In this document: in pieces, positions 30,598 through 42,405 of the stretch
Layout: each line of letters starts with the position of its first letter
Position numbering within the stretch: the stretch's first letter is position 1
Origin: Styela clava
Lineage: Eukaryota; Chordata; Ascidiacea; Stolidobranchia; Styelidae
Length of the DNA stretch: 64,000 nt
Reading direction: 5' to 3'
NCBI RefSeq assembly: GCF_964204865.1
Contig: NC_135254.1
Span: 13,459,001 to 13,523,000 of the forward strand
Notes under the pieces: generated by a model
The model's database searches: none
Told to the model about the DNA's origin: nothing
The model's input: only the letters and a program-made list of their open reading frames with translations
Program-made: the position numbers and the translations under genes

Positions 30598-32349
30598 TTA
30601 CCAATGGCTCTTGTAGTTGAATTTAGCTTTGACAAGATATCTTGCTCTGATTTGAGCAACATCATAAACAATATACTCATTGTACATCAGGTATCTATTG
30701 GTATTATCAGAAACAGCTTTAGGTTTTCCTAGTGGTGCGAGAGTTCCACAATCCATAGTGTGATAGCCTTGTGGATCCGGTTCTTCGCGTCCCAATCCTT
30801 TAGTACTATGCTTTCCTTTCGGTAATTTGTTTGCATCGTAGTCTGCATGAGTTTTGTCATTTGTGTTGCCAAGAGCGACTTCGCATAGAAGTAGAAAACC
30901 AGATGGTTGACGGTGGTTTGCATGGCAGTAATTTGCAGATTTAGAAATCATGTCTGCAAAATAGACTCCTTTGCCAAACATATATCCTGTTGAAGGGGCT
31001 TCAGGTGGAGCAATTCTCAGACCTTGTTTTAATATTCCACACCAATTAGTCAAACGAGATCCATGCCACAGTAGCATTCTATTCCCGATGTCTTTCTTGA
31101 ATCTCTGCTCCTCACCCTCTCTCTCAACCTTGTATACATTTTCTAGATCAAGAGCATACTGATTATGAGTGGAACCATGTGAATTACTGACATACGTCTT
31201 TACCATTTTATATTCATCATGGGTTTTATCCAAGGGTTCAAGCTTACAGTCAAGAGATTGATAATGAAGATCTTTAATGTTAACATCATCAGTTTTATCA
31301 TCATCTTCATCCATCATTTGTATTGCAATTTGGATGTCACTAAGAGCTTCTAGTAGTTGAATCTTCAATTTCAGCTGAGCAGGAGTTCTGATCAAAGGTG
31401 GAACTTTCATGCCAAAGTCGTGAGGAATTCTTGTGTAAAATTCACTGCATGCATCAGCTAACTCACGGCCATATTTATTTTCTTGATGGCATTTTTCTAT
31501 TTTTTTCAAGGTCTCATATCCTGCTTTTATCTGCTTGCTTGTTAATTTTCCTAGTGGTGCTTTTTTGACATCAAATTCTAATTCTTTTACACAAGCTTCG
31601 AATTCTTTCACATCAAAAATAAGATCGATGACTTCTTGAAGACGCTTGTCCAATTTTGATTCAACTTCTTCTCGTTTCTTTTTCTTCTCATCATCAACTT
31701 TCTTTTTGTCATCTTTCGTGTCCTCCCCATAATCCATTTCAAGTAAATCATATTTTCCTGGTATTTTTATGAAAGAGGGTGTATTCCATATATTCCCTGT
31801 TTTGTCACGAAATTTTTTCTCAAATGTAGTCTTGGCCGCATCAAGATTACCTCCATGGCGTTTAATAGCTGTGCCAGCAATTTTTCCTACTCTACCCCAT
31901 CTAAACCATGTCACATATTGCGGTTGAGTATCTTGCTTCAGTATTTGTAAAATATAGTATTTATTGTTGTTGAAACCAATATTTGTTTGGTTCAACATTG
32001 CATTGTATATCGAATTTTGCGTTTGATCAATATAAACATGATATCCAGAGGAACATTCTGCACAATGTTCATCTACTGGAACAGACCCAGAAAATGTAAG
32101 CTTTTTTATATCTGCTTTTTCCTCTGAAGAAGATGCTTTCGAATCTGGTTCTTGTTTGACTTTTGTATTTTCCTTTTTGACCTTAACATCAGGTTTAACA
32201 GTTGCAGTATTTTTAGTCTTTTTTCCCTTACCAGCAGATTGTTTTGCATCGTCATTCGGATCATCCTTCTTGGAATTATCATCATTTTTACCTCTTTTTG
32301 GTCTAGATGAAGCTACAGCTTGTTTTGCTTGCCTTTTTCTAGGTGGCAT
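30598..32349 (-). CDS. PARP2: Poly(ADP-ribose) polymerase 2
   Basis: A single uninterrupted frame of 583 codons, the same length as vertebrate PARP2. The nuclear enzyme uses NAD+ to add ADP-ribose chains to proteins at DNA breaks. Residues 1-80 are a basic, disordered DNA-binding tail with KR-rich nuclear-localisation clusters. About 100-205 is the WGR domain (WFRWGRVGKIAG near 148-159). A lysine-rich linker covers about 211-230 and the helical regulatory domain about 231-360. The ART catalytic domain follows, with H429 (LLWHGSR), Y463 (GKGVYFAD) and E558 (YNEYIVYD), so the H-Y-E triad for chain elongation is intact. There are no zinc fingers and no BRCT, which separates it from PARP1. The lack of introns is odd beside its intron-rich neighbours. 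The frame is undamaged, so it is probably functional. Confidence 0.97.
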   Translation of the reverse strand: MPPRKRQAKQAVASSRPKRGKNDDNSKKDDPNDDAKQSAGKGKKTKNTATVKPDVKVKKENTKVKQEPDSKASSSEEKADIKKLTFSGSVPVDEHCAECSSGYHVYIDQTQNSIYNAMLNQTNIGFNNNKYYILQILKQDTQPQYVTWFRWGRVGKIAGTAIKRHGGNLDAAKTTFEKKFRDKTGNIWNTPSFIKIPGKYDLLEMDYGEDTKDDKKKVDDEKKKKREEVESKLDKRLQEVIDLIFDVKEFEACVKELEFDVKKAPLGKLTSKQIKAGYETLKKIEKCHQENKYGRELADACSEFYTRIPHDFGMKVPPLIRTPAQLKLKIQLLEALSDIQIAIQMMDEDDDKTDDVNIKDLHYQSLDCKLEPLDKTHDEYKMVKTYVSNSHGSTHNQYALDLENVYKVEREGEEQRFKKDIGNRMLLWHGSRLTNWCGILKQGLRIAPPEAPSTGYMFGKGVYFADMISKSANYCHANHRQPSGFLLLCEVALGNTNDKTHADYDANKLPKGKHSTKGLGREEPDPQGYHTMDCGTLAPLGKPKAVSDNTNRYLMYNEYIVYDVAQIRARYLVKAKFNYKSHW

Positions 32350-33580
32350 TTTTAGGGTGCAATTTATTTTGTTGTTTGATCTACATATACAGCTATAATA
32401 CGATATCAGGATATAAATTCAATATTCAGTTTTAACAGATTTTCCATTCAATTCTTTATCATTCAACACATTATTATGACCCTTATTATTAATTATAAGG
32501 TTATATCAATTCATAAAATATTGCATATTTTCCATTGGGGGTGCCAACTTTGAACTTGTTTGAAATTGTTTCACTGCTTATATAAGCTTTTCCAAAGTAA
32601 TACAGTCATTAATTGATATATACTTTGACCCGTTACCTATGGAGTATCAGCGAAAACAGTGCAATTGCAGAATTGGCATAATCAAAGCCATCTATGGTAT
32701 AAAGAGGACATAAAATTACAGAGTATAAAAGACAGATAGGGGTTTCACATCTCATAGAAAATAGTCATAAGAGAATTAGGCTATTTTATTGCAGGATTAC
32801 TGTTTACAGGTTTAAATTTAATTTTAAATAAACTAATACAGTATCATATTATATTAAATTTTTGCAAAGGCAAAACCCTAACAGTATGATTTACAACACA
32901 TAGTCTACTGGTGGTACTGGATAATGGCAACTAAAAAGCATCTCAGGTTTGTAGTGCAGCATTATCTCAGTACCTTGTGATAATGAAAAACTGACCTCAC
33001 TCTTGACCGTTTGAATGCCTTATCCCTAAATTGTCATTCTTTTACACCCTGCAGGTGCTTTTTTTCAGCATGCTGTCATGATAAAAAAAATAAACTTCTG
33101 ATTCTAAATGAAGGGATCTTGAGGCAAATTATCTAAAACTTCACCAACAATGAACATAAATGGACCGGGATAAATAGACTATGTAAATCCTCCTTCTATT
33201 CCAGTATTCCTACCTTCTGCGGACAAATAGGTGCTATTTGGATAATTCAATAGGTAGGAAAGTTACTCCTATGTCTGTATATGTACCGGCTCTTACTAGA
33301 CTACCGATACGGTATCTGCAAACAAAGCGGCATACCTCAATCCCCGTAGCAACAATGATTTGAAAAGCGTTTAACGCACGGTACGGTTGAAATATTAGAA
33401 TATTTATTGGGACGCGGTAGGGCTCTTACTACTTAATGAATAGAGCGCAGAAGAGAGGGAAAGAGCGCAAAACAGCGCAGAAGAGATGGAAACATTTTTC
33501 TTTCATTATTTATTAGCGTCCGTGAAATTTTAAACAATTTGATGGGAAACAGTATACAGTGGTAGGGAATGATCACGAGT
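32350..33580. other. Upstream flank of PARP2
   Basis: AT-rich; no gene or transposon recognised. The PARP2 promoter should lie just above 32349, but no clear TATA or Inr was assigned. Confidence 0.4.
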
Positions 33581-33703
33581 TTATATCAGTAATCTTCAAC
33601 ATCTCATCCAAGATGACGCACAATCTGAACACAGTATGTGTACTAGGTTGGTTAGGGTGCGTCATGTTTGGTTATTTAAAGATGTTGAAGATTACTGATA
33701 TAA
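33581..33703. repeat. Short fold-back repeat with perfect 24-nt arms
   Basis: The arm 33581-33604 begins TTATATCAGTAATC and is exactly complementary to 33680-33703. The 75-nt middle contains a GATGACGCAC / GTGCGTCATG pair and a GTATGTGTACTAGGTT word like that in family A MITEs. It looks like a tiny non-autonomous fold-back transposon or a hairpin left by one. Confidence 0.75.
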
Positions 33704-33714
33704 TTTGAAAATGG

Positions 33715-33860
33715 CTACGGACGTTTCCCCGACCCTTCACCCAAAAAAAATCTGTACGAACGAAAGAAGTGGCTGAGCGACTGCATAAATTGCAATTGTT
33801 ACGTCATTGCTGATTGGTCATTGTTACGGACATTAAAATGAAATCGATGAGAAACATCCA
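33715..33860. repeat. GGACGTTTCCCC-family repeat
   Basis: Opens GGACGTTTCCCCGACCC and contains CATAAATTGCAATTGTTACGTCATTG. Matching pieces occur at 11865-11905, 15110-15190 and in the 40706 element. Boundaries are approximate. Confidence 0.5.
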
Positions 33861-34074
33861 TTTAACCGTAAATATGTACTACTACAGATTTACCGACAAT
33901 ATCTCGTTTGTAAGCGAAACAACATTATTTCGTACGCTCCGATGTAAGTTTGAATATTGAATGATGGGTAGTTCTGGGTGAAACATATTAAAATTATTTG
34001 AACCTCCACTTTGTATATATTCGGTATTCCATTTGCGATGACAAATATCAGACAACAAAAATTTAGCCTCTATT

Positions 34075-35310
34075 CCTCCAATGCCTATGAGTTTGGAGAA
34101 GTGGTAGCTAGCTTAGTTAGTACATCTACATGCTCATTTCCAGGAATGTCCTGATGCCCGGGAATCCACCTTTTGTTTCACTGTTGCGATAATATGGGAG
34201 TATGTAGTTATGATGTTAATGACAAAGTCTTCGGATAAACATGATCGGGCCGAGTCATGTTGGTTGGGAAAAATATGCCTCATGTTGATCTTGTTATTTC
34301 TTCCCTGAAAAGAGCCAATACATTTATACACAATACCCAACTATGGCACGAATCTTATAAAGAAGTTCATCCCTCAAAACCATGTTTCGTAATAGTGATA
34401 AATAAATGAATAGACAATTATTATTATTTAATACGGAATGCATGCACAAAACCTGCTGGCCTAAAACACAAATGTGTGGCGTTATAGGGCTTGTTCGGCA
34501 ATGACTTGTATACGTCACTGTGCAAGCGGAGAATATCATCAGTAGTAGGCAATGACTAACATACCGGTAGTAGGTTACGGCACGCCTTCCACGACGAAAA
34601 AACCTGGTCATACAGATATATTTTGTTAAAAAATAGGTCGATAAGATTATGGATCTGTTGCTGGCTTATTAGATTTATGGATAGGAGTGTTTCCGGGAAG
34701 ACGGAATATCGCCAGAAAGCCATATGTTGGTAAAAGATTCAAAGGAAATTTTAGAGCATGAGGAGGAATGTGATTGGGCATTGGATATCCTATCGTCCTG
34801 GCCAGTAAAAGGTGGTTTCATGGGTTTCAAGGTTGTTTTTAACTCCGCCATAGTAAAAAGAGAGTCGAGAACTTAATCTTGTCTGGGAGATGGTTTGGCT
34901 ATTTCCTTGGTCAAATTGACTTCTTGCTATCGAGATTTAAAGTTTGTGTCATAGTTTTCCGAACTTGAAACAGCTGCAAGCGTTGTGGCAAGAACATTGA
35001 AAATATCATATTCGGTTACAAATTTCGGATGATCTAATTGCGAGCATTGTATTCCAGAATTAAATCCTAGTCTACAAAATGCCTTCACCATAGACCATAC
35101 TTGATCCAGCTTAGTGTTATTATCAACGAAGTCACAGTATTCTCTTCGAGAATCGCGTTTGGCTTTTAATATAGTTTTCCTAATATAAGATATACAACTT
35201 TTAAACTAATTTATATCTTGTATACTGATTGTTCTTCTCATCTTCAAGTAAGCTGAACGTACTGCCTTTTCGTGCAAGACTTATTCCACACAGGGACGCT
35301 ATTTTTGGTA
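34075..35310 (-). pseudogene. Non-LTR retrotransposon (LINE) remnant
   Basis: Broken frames on the minus strand match the order of a LINE ORF2. A linker and reverse-transcriptase entry lie at about 34880-35310 (WNKSC, then FVDNNTKLDQVWSMVKAF and LAAVSSSENYD). 34675-34851 reads MAELKTTLKPMK and FTNIWLSGDIPSSRK, like the first RT blocks. An RNase H piece lies at about 34090-34180 (WIPGHQDIPGNEHVDVLTKLA). Stops and frame changes separate the pieces, and the RT core with its YxDD box was not found. The style resembles jockey- or CR1-like elements, but the clade is a guess. It is inactive. Confidence 0.75.
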
Positions 35311-36004
35311 TGAGGTTGGAACACAGAGTGGACTTGGCTAATTAAACTCGAACATGTGCATGCAATTTTTTCCAATCTGCTTATTCATATTCCCATTTGG
35401 GTATGTGAACATTCGATTTGTGAGTGAATTCATTAATCCCTATACGAACCATGCAAAGTTCACTTTATAAAAAGACGTCTACAGCCGATGTTTTGCACTT
35501 TGTCAAAAAATGAAATCGTCCCGTGTGAAATCAGCATTTGGCGTAATATAAATATTGGTGAATTTGATTTTGTTAACTTAGTATAAGTTTATTTCGACTC
35601 CATAATCAGCATAACAATAAAATGATTGGTAAAAAAAATATATAAAAACTGATTATGAAATCGGGAGAGCAAACAAAACCTTAGATAAGGTTTAAAACGT
35701 ACAGAATGTATACAATATGGAAGGTTTTGCCAAGCAGAAGTGGTACGTGTTCACTCACCTAAAATAATGGAAATATTTCACACACGCACCCACACACACA
35801 ACCATACAGAAGTTATAAATTACATACGGGTAGTTAAGAAAAAATAAATAAAAATTACTTGCCACACCATATTAATAAATTTATAACGTTTGCCTTATAA
35901 CTTTTATGAAAAATATATTGCCAAGCTGATTATAGTTGGAGTCAATTGCCAAAAATGCCCAACCAAAGTTGCCAGAATTAGGTGCATGAAGAGGTGGGCT
36001 AGAT
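35311..36004. other. Gene-free interval
   Basis: AT-rich spacer with a short CA-rich stretch near 35780-35805. No gene found. Confidence 0.35.
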
Positions 36005-38397
36005 CAGTGATTTTCAACCGGTGTTCCGCGAGAGACCTCCAGGTGTTCCGCGAAATATTGCCTTTTCGAAGTATTATGACGTCATTCGAATAATATAAAT
36101 AGAGTCGATTTGAAAACGGCGAGTCAGAGTTTTGGAAAGTCGGTATAAACAAGAGAGCTATGCTCAAATATATGGACACGTAGAGTCACATAATTTTGAT
36201 GACGTCATAGCGAAAAAAAAAGTAATAGCCTTCTGGAGAAAATTTTTATCTTTAACCACTAAAAATTTCAAAGCAATTGGTCCAGTATTCGAAGAGAAAA
36301 GCGACTTTTTAAAAACGTGTCAAGCGGTACTCAGTTAGCAGTCAGGCAGCATCTTACCTGTACACTGTAGGCCATATACGGTAATTGATCACAGAACAGT
36401 TGTTCCCTTGCAAATTTTATGTTGTTTACACTTTAGGACAGATAATTGATCACAGAACAATTCTTCCCTTTCAAATTTTATGTTGTTTCCAGTAGACTCT
36501 CATCAAAATAAACAAATATAGTAGGCTACAAGTGCTACAACGCTTGCATTACTGCACTGGTAGGACCGTGAAAGAATAAGGTACGGTAATTTCATTGTGG
36601 TAAGACACCGGTACCGGCACCAGTACCAGTATCGTACTTACGTACTGAGCTACCAGTACCGGTTAGCAGTCAGCCAGCATCTTACCTGTACACTGTAGGC
36701 CATATACGGTAATTGATCACAGAACAGTTGTTCCCTTGCAAATTTTATGTTGTTTACACTTTAGGACAGATAATTGATCACAGAACAATTCTTCCCTTTC
36801 AAATTTTATGTTGTTTCCAGTAGACTCTCATCAAAATAAACAAATATAGTAGGCTACAAGTGCTACAACGCTTGCATTACTGCACTGGTGGGACCGTGAA
36901 AGAATAAGTTACGGTAATTTCATTGTGGTAAGACACCGGCACCAGTACCAGTATCGTACTTACGTACTGAGCTACCAGTACCGGTACCGAACCTGTAGGT
37001 CTGATATTCCGTTCCGCATACGATAGGCTATAAAACTTGCATTGCAGCATTAGTAATACCGCGGAAGGAATAAGTCAATTTCACTGCGTTACGGTACCTG
37101 TATGGCAACTTACCAGTACCGACCTACAGTAGCTGTAGTACTGAGCAAGACAATCGATCGCGAAACCGCTTGAAATAAGTGTAAAACAGTGTTCCCATGA
37201 GTAAAAATAAATACCGCGAAATTTTGTATGAAATATCATATCTCATAGGATTCATATAAAATTTAAGAATAAACAAAAGTAATAGCCTTCTAGCGAAAAA
37301 ATTAATCTTTAACCACTGAAAATTTCAAAGCAATTGGTCCAGTATTCGAAGAGAAAAGCGACTTTTTAAAAACGTGTCAAAGAACAAGAACAAGAACAAG
37401 AACAACAACAACAACATAATATTGAAACGATCGTTATGTCCACTACGTGTCCAAAAACTTGTAACCAGATAAGAAATGACAGGCCATATTCCCTTTTAAT
37501 AGATTTTTATCTCAGCGTGTATTTTTAGTGATCCATTCCATTCTTGACCAAATAATGTTTCGAAAATGTGAACATTATACTCGACCATGAATGATGTCAT
37601 CATCGGAGTTGATTACATTCGTTGCATTTCGAAGCTTTTCTTGCAGTAATAATTAGGGCGTGGCATCATCAAAATCGTCAAGTGAAGTGTTGAATTTGCA
37701 AATTCCGTAAATAACATTGTGAATTTGTAGGTAACAATTTTAGCTATGATAATGGTCGCGGTATTGTTTTGTTGGAAAAGAAGTTATACCAAAATATGAA
37801 ACTTCGATCTCCGCCGATCGGCAAGAATTAATACTTGCGCACAAGAACAAAGGCGGTAATATGAAAACGTTCAGGGGGCAAAAAAGTAGCGATTATGACG
37901 AAATTAAACAGTAAAAATCGCTTTGCTGCCAATTTTCAATGTTTTTATTAATTTCCAAATCGACCTCCGACCTTCTGGACTCCTGTTGTGTATAAAAAAA
38001 AACGCGAGAAATCGAGAGCCGTTGAGAAAGAGCTGCGTGTTTGTCTCTCCTCGATTACAGAACAAATATTTGAAATTAATCGAAACAGACCCAAATATTA
38101 CACTAAAATACCATTTCTGTTTCTAGCTACCGCAATCATAGTATTCATAAGCAAACTTGCAAAAACATATATTTGTACCTTACCGTCGCTCTTGTAGCTC
38201 TGAATCGGAATGTCTCACGTCTTTTCCTAAAGTTGACAAGCAATATTATTGATTTCGGTATTTTATTTTCATGCCAAAATTATCGACGTCCGTTAATTGC
38301 ATAATATAGTTTATTTCCAAAAATTTCGTTTGGTGTTCCGCCACAATTTCAGATTAAAAAAAGTGTTCCGCGGTACAAAAAAAGTTGAAAATCACTG
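36005..38397. mobile_element. hAT-like DNA transposon with nested repeat block
   Basis: The ends are inverted repeats: CAGTGATTTTCAACCGGTG at the left, and CAGTGATTTTCAACTTTTT as the reverse complement of the right end. Both are followed by GTGTTCCGCG-type sequence. Flanks GGCTAGAT (35997-36004) and GGCTAGAC (38398-38405) match at 7 of 8, a good 8-bp target duplication. No transposase was recognised in the 2.4-kb interior. The segment 36148-37454 recurs inverted at 52348-53624. Confidence 0.8.
36148..37454. repeat. 1.3-kb complex repeat block, copy 1
   Basis: Inside the hAT-like element. The order is: a TGGACACGTAG end (36173), a ~105-bp block (36222-36327), two direct copies of a ~328-bp unit (36334-36661 and 36662-36985) rich in ACCGGTACC words, a spacer, a second copy of the ~105-bp block (about 37276-37378), an (AGAACA)n/(AAC)n microsatellite, and an inverted CTACGTGTCCA end (37443-37453). 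The same order appears reversed at 52.3-53.6 kb. No coding potential seen. Confidence 0.8.
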
Positions 38398-40458
38398 GGC
38401 TAGACCACTTCATTCCCCAAACTAGAGCCTATTATTGCAAAATTATGGTCCAGATTGTATAAGTATTTAATTAAAGGTACAAGTAATAGTATAAGTAATT
38501 ATAATTAATTAAGGTAGGACAACGGGGAATAGGAATATGTTGGTTACCAAGGTCATAAGTAAAGTTTTTTTCGATCCTAGATATTGACTTCTGCAAGGAC
38601 AAAGGAATTAGGATTGTTATTTCACAGGATCATTTCTTCATTTACTCAATGTAGGCTAATTGTTGTCAATTCAAATTTATCATAGATGAGACATCAGACT
38701 GCCAATTTTGATGATGTAGACACCCTTTATATTCAATAAGCTAGCCATTGAATTGGTCATCACCAACGACCTGAAAAACAGAAAATAAATCTGCGAGTAG
38801 AATATTCAAGGGTTACATATTAGGAAATAACACTCACTAGTCACTACCCTACACTTTTGTTGAGAAGAAATTATTATTTTGAGTAAATATTGATCATTAG
38901 TTATTTATTTTTAAAACGCAAGTTGAAAGACCTGAGTTGAATTCTGGTTGGGACACAGGGCAAATAATCTTCGCAAACCATGCAAGAACTCTCAAACCAC
39001 ACTAACCATTTGTATGTTGGCATTCACGTTAACTTCACAGCAGAACCTTCACCTAGGATAAAATTTTGTATACACACAAGACAAATCATGGAATACCACA
39101 GCAAATTAAAATGAAGGGGAGAATCCAATATATCTCGACTGGTCGCCTAATTACAGTAATAGGTACAGGGGTTAAATTATACCTTCTACAACCCTCACTA
39201 AGGAACACACCACTCAAATAGAAATAAAAGATTATGCATGTGGAATATCAGAAACCCAAAAAAAACATGCACATGCAGATATCAGAATATGAGCAGCCAT
39301 ATGCGGAAGAATCTTATGCTATGCATGCTATAGAACAAAATAAAGAGTTGGCTAGAATGCGAAACAAAACAGATGTGGAGAGCTTAGCAGCTTGTTCAAA
39401 AATAATAAGCAATTCTAGAGACAATAACAATATTATGGCTTTTATAGATTGTGGTGTTATTAACTCAATTTCGCGAATGGCGAAGGATTTTGGATACATA
39501 TTTTTACTCCGCCACTACAAACGCCCCTTCTTTCGTAATAATGTGTAACCGTACAGTGTTGGCCTATATCTGGCAATAAGATGGGGTTCTTGAAGTATAA
39601 TCGTAAATATATACTATTATAATTATTCTGTTATTCATTTTTTGTATATATCGTTCAAATTCGTATAATTTCTGGCAGATGCCTCTGCAGTTCCATTGTA
39701 ATAAAAAGCTAATTGTTTTAATATTAGTCATCATCTTCGATGAGTTAGGGCGAAAGCAACGACTAACATACCGGTACGCGAAAGTGATTGCTGCAGAGTG
39801 AAGACCATTGAACTGAAATTTCATTTACGGGTCACCGGTTATCGTTATGGGATCGAGGATAAGGGTGTTTCTTGACCTCTCCTTACCAAAATACCACTGA
39901 TTGACTGCAAGGCAATGGATTTTATTTTTCGTGAGATCCAAAACAACGCGCTGCATGAAAATGTTTAAGTAGGCAAGAGCGAGTAAGATCTAATACTTGA
40001 ATAATATATAATGTGTCAGTCACTACAGCACTAGAAGATTACTGAAGTGTATATTTCTTTCACCAAATCTCTGGTTTTGTGCCATGCTGTTCCGTAAGGC
40101 TGTACGGTACCGAACCGACAGCCGCAGTGCATCTAATGGTGCGTGATTACGATAGTCGGTAGGCCTACCGTACTTGTAAATCCAACAATTTCGGTACTTC
40201 TGAGGAAGATCAAAAGGATTATGCGTTCCGTCGGGACAATGCAACCAGTGTGTAATCGAAAGCAAAGTTATTTGTAGAGTTTTGGCCAGTTGTGTCCAAA
40301 AAATATGCACATTGATTTATAGCAGTTGAAATAATTTTTTTTGAAAACTTTGTGAATCTGTGGCATCAGCAGAACCGAAATTATGGAAATTGTCGTATAT
40401 CAAATTAAAAGCGAAGCACAAAATCGAATTCTTTTCTGAAAGTCAAATTTGGTTATTA
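38398..40458. other. Gene-free interval
   Basis: A + frame of 104 residues at 39234-39548 has a Met/Glu/Lys-rich composition but no domain and no splice partners, so I do not call it. No repeat with clear ends was recognised. Confidence 0.35.
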
Positions 40459-40705
40459 TATCAGTACCAGACTGGATTCCATGGCAGGTGCACGCCCGAG
40501 GGCGCTAGCGCTCCGCAAAAATGCACGCGAGCGAAATCAATTTTGCACGCCGAAAATTTGCAATTGCTCACCAATGTAAATCGGTTTAAATGGTTTTAAA
40601 ATCAATAATCCAGTAATATAAAGATGCCAAAATATTATACCTCCACAATTGTCGACAAATACCAGCTTGCAAGATTTGGTCGAAATATTGCGAAGCAAAA
40701 AGACC

Positions 40706-40830
40706 ATGGACCTTTCCCCAACCTTTGACCCGCGAAAAATTCCTCTCATTGTTACGTCCTTTTTTGCATCTTGCTGATTGGCTAATGTCACGAAGTAAAC
40801 AAGGAAGTCGATGCTCGGGGAAAGGTCCAT
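40706..40830. mobile_element. 125-bp MITE of the GGAC(G/C)TTTCCCC family
   Basis: Ends ATGGACCTTTCCCC (40706-40719) and GGGGAAAGGTCCAT (40817-40830) are perfect 14-nt inverted repeats. The interior ATTGTTACGTC...GCTGATTGGCTAATGT resembles repeats at 33.7-33.9 kb. It sits inside the 40467-41487 element, so it inserted later or was part of it. Confidence 0.7.
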
Positions 40831-40920
40831 ATCGTGTTGAATGATAGGAAATAGGAATCCCGTGAGAATAGTTATGGACGAAAAGATCGCCTCCGCACCA
40901 ATGGCCAAGTACGGCTCTGA

Positions 40921-41340
40921 TTCAGCGTATTTTTCATACAATAATTTTACACGAATGTACTGAACAGTACCGGTATCTAAAGTTGCTCAAACACTCCCAA
41001 AATTAGTGACAAAGTATGAAAATAATGTTTGGGGTCAAAGGTCAAACGTCCATTTTGCTCTAATTTGACGTATTTTTTATCCATTATTTCTACGTAAAAA
41101 CACTACCAAAATTAATGACAAAGTATGTCCATTTTGCTCTGGTTCAACGTATTTTTTATCCAATAATTTTACGCGGATGTACTGAACAGTACCGGTATCC
41201 AAAGTCGCACAAACACTCTCAAAATTAGCGACAAACTGTAGAAATAATGTTTGGGGTCAAAGGTCAAACGTCCATTTTTTCTCTGATTCAACGTATTTTT
41301 TATCCGATACCGGTAATTTTACGCGGATGTATTGAGAGGT
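40921..41340. repeat. Tandem array of ~148-bp units
   Basis: Units share CGTATTTTTTATCC, ATTTTACGCGGATGTACTG, AACAGTACCGGTATC, AAAATTAGTGACAAA and TTTGGGGTCAAAGGTC. There are about three and a half units: one full, one internally deleted, one full and one partial. They lie within the 1.0-kb transposon. Confidence 0.75.
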
Positions 41341-41495
41341 ATCTGATGTCAAAGTCAGTTGCACGCGAGTGCAGTTGTTTTGCACGTCGTGAGCTATAAT
41401 TGCACGCCAGGAATTCTTATTTGCACGCGGGAATTTCTGATTGCACGCCCGATTTCTCGTTCAAAAAGGCCATGAAATCCAGACTGGTATCAGTA

Positions 41496-42405
41496 GTCTA
41501 TATTGATAGTGAAACGGAACTTTTTATGTCGTTTTACTATCAATATAAATTTCACTTTTGAAAAAAAAAAATTGATTTTGTGCTTCGTTTCGATGTATGA
41601 TATATTGTCGACCTAAGTAATTTTTGACTTTAGCTTCAGATATTGCAGTAGTGTGTATTTTTCTATCATGTTAAATTCATGTAATATCGCTAAGAGGCGT
41701 ATAGACTAATTATGTTGATCAAAATGGAATCTTCATTATTTCTGACCAATGTATTATCATTAACCAATGTATTATCATTAACACACAATTCTGTGTACAA
41801 TGAAAAAAAGGGTATCGACACCAGAAACAAGTCAAGGCTTTGCGTGCATTGAATAAAATTTCAGTGACTTCATTGGAGCTCGTTTACTAGGCAAATTCTC
41901 TTCTGCCGACGTTTTTTGCTAAAAACTCTCAAATGCTACGTAACATTATTTTCTTCGGTAAATCTGATTGTTGTTTTTACAAGGAATCCATTTCTGATGT
42001 TTTTAGGTTGTGCTTCCATTTAGTTTATTGTGCAGTACTAGTTTGCCGATTTGTGCTATATAGAGGCCCATACTGTCTCGAACAGGAGGAATTAGCATTG
42101 ACTGTTATAATTGATTTATTAATTGTCATTATTATTGATTTATTAATTGAGTTATAATTTATCCTTTAATGTGGATGCTATACTTGAAATTGGAGAACTG
42201 TGCCATACTGGATTACTGTGATCCTGTTTTACTACTATCCTATATTGATTCCTATAATATGCATTCTAAACCCCAAATTTTTTGTGTATGCAATCATACA
42301 AAGTGTATTACTTTGCAAGCATAATTTTGTTGCAATTATAGAGGGCACAAATGATAAAAAAAGTAATGCCATTCTATGTTGATTTGATGAACAGCCTAGA
42401 GCAGC
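41496..42405. other. Gene-free interval
   Basis: AT-rich; nothing recognised. Confidence 0.35.

Larger units (their letters stand above)
40467..41487. mobile_element. 1.0-kb non-autonomous DNA transposon with perfect 8-bp target duplication
   Basis: The terminal inverted repeats are CCAGACTGGATTCCATGGC (40467-40485) and its near-complement at 41469-41487, 17 of 19 matching. Both ends are flanked by TATCAGTA (40459-40466 and 41488-41495), an exact 8-bp duplication. Three TGCACGC-type words lie near the left end and five near the right end. The interior carries a nested small element at 40706-40830 and a tandem array at about 40921-41340. No protein-coding part was found. The 8-bp duplication suits hAT-type insertion, but the CCAG terminus is not standard, so the superfamily is open. 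Confidence 0.85.

Noticed and set aside
36334..36985. CRISPR-like or LTR-like direct repeats
   Set aside because: Two long head-to-tail units without spacers, and no LTR signature such as TG...CA ends, primer site or polyprotein.
39234..39548. 104-residue + strand frame
   Set aside because: Composition is biased and no family, signal peptide or intron partner could be seen.
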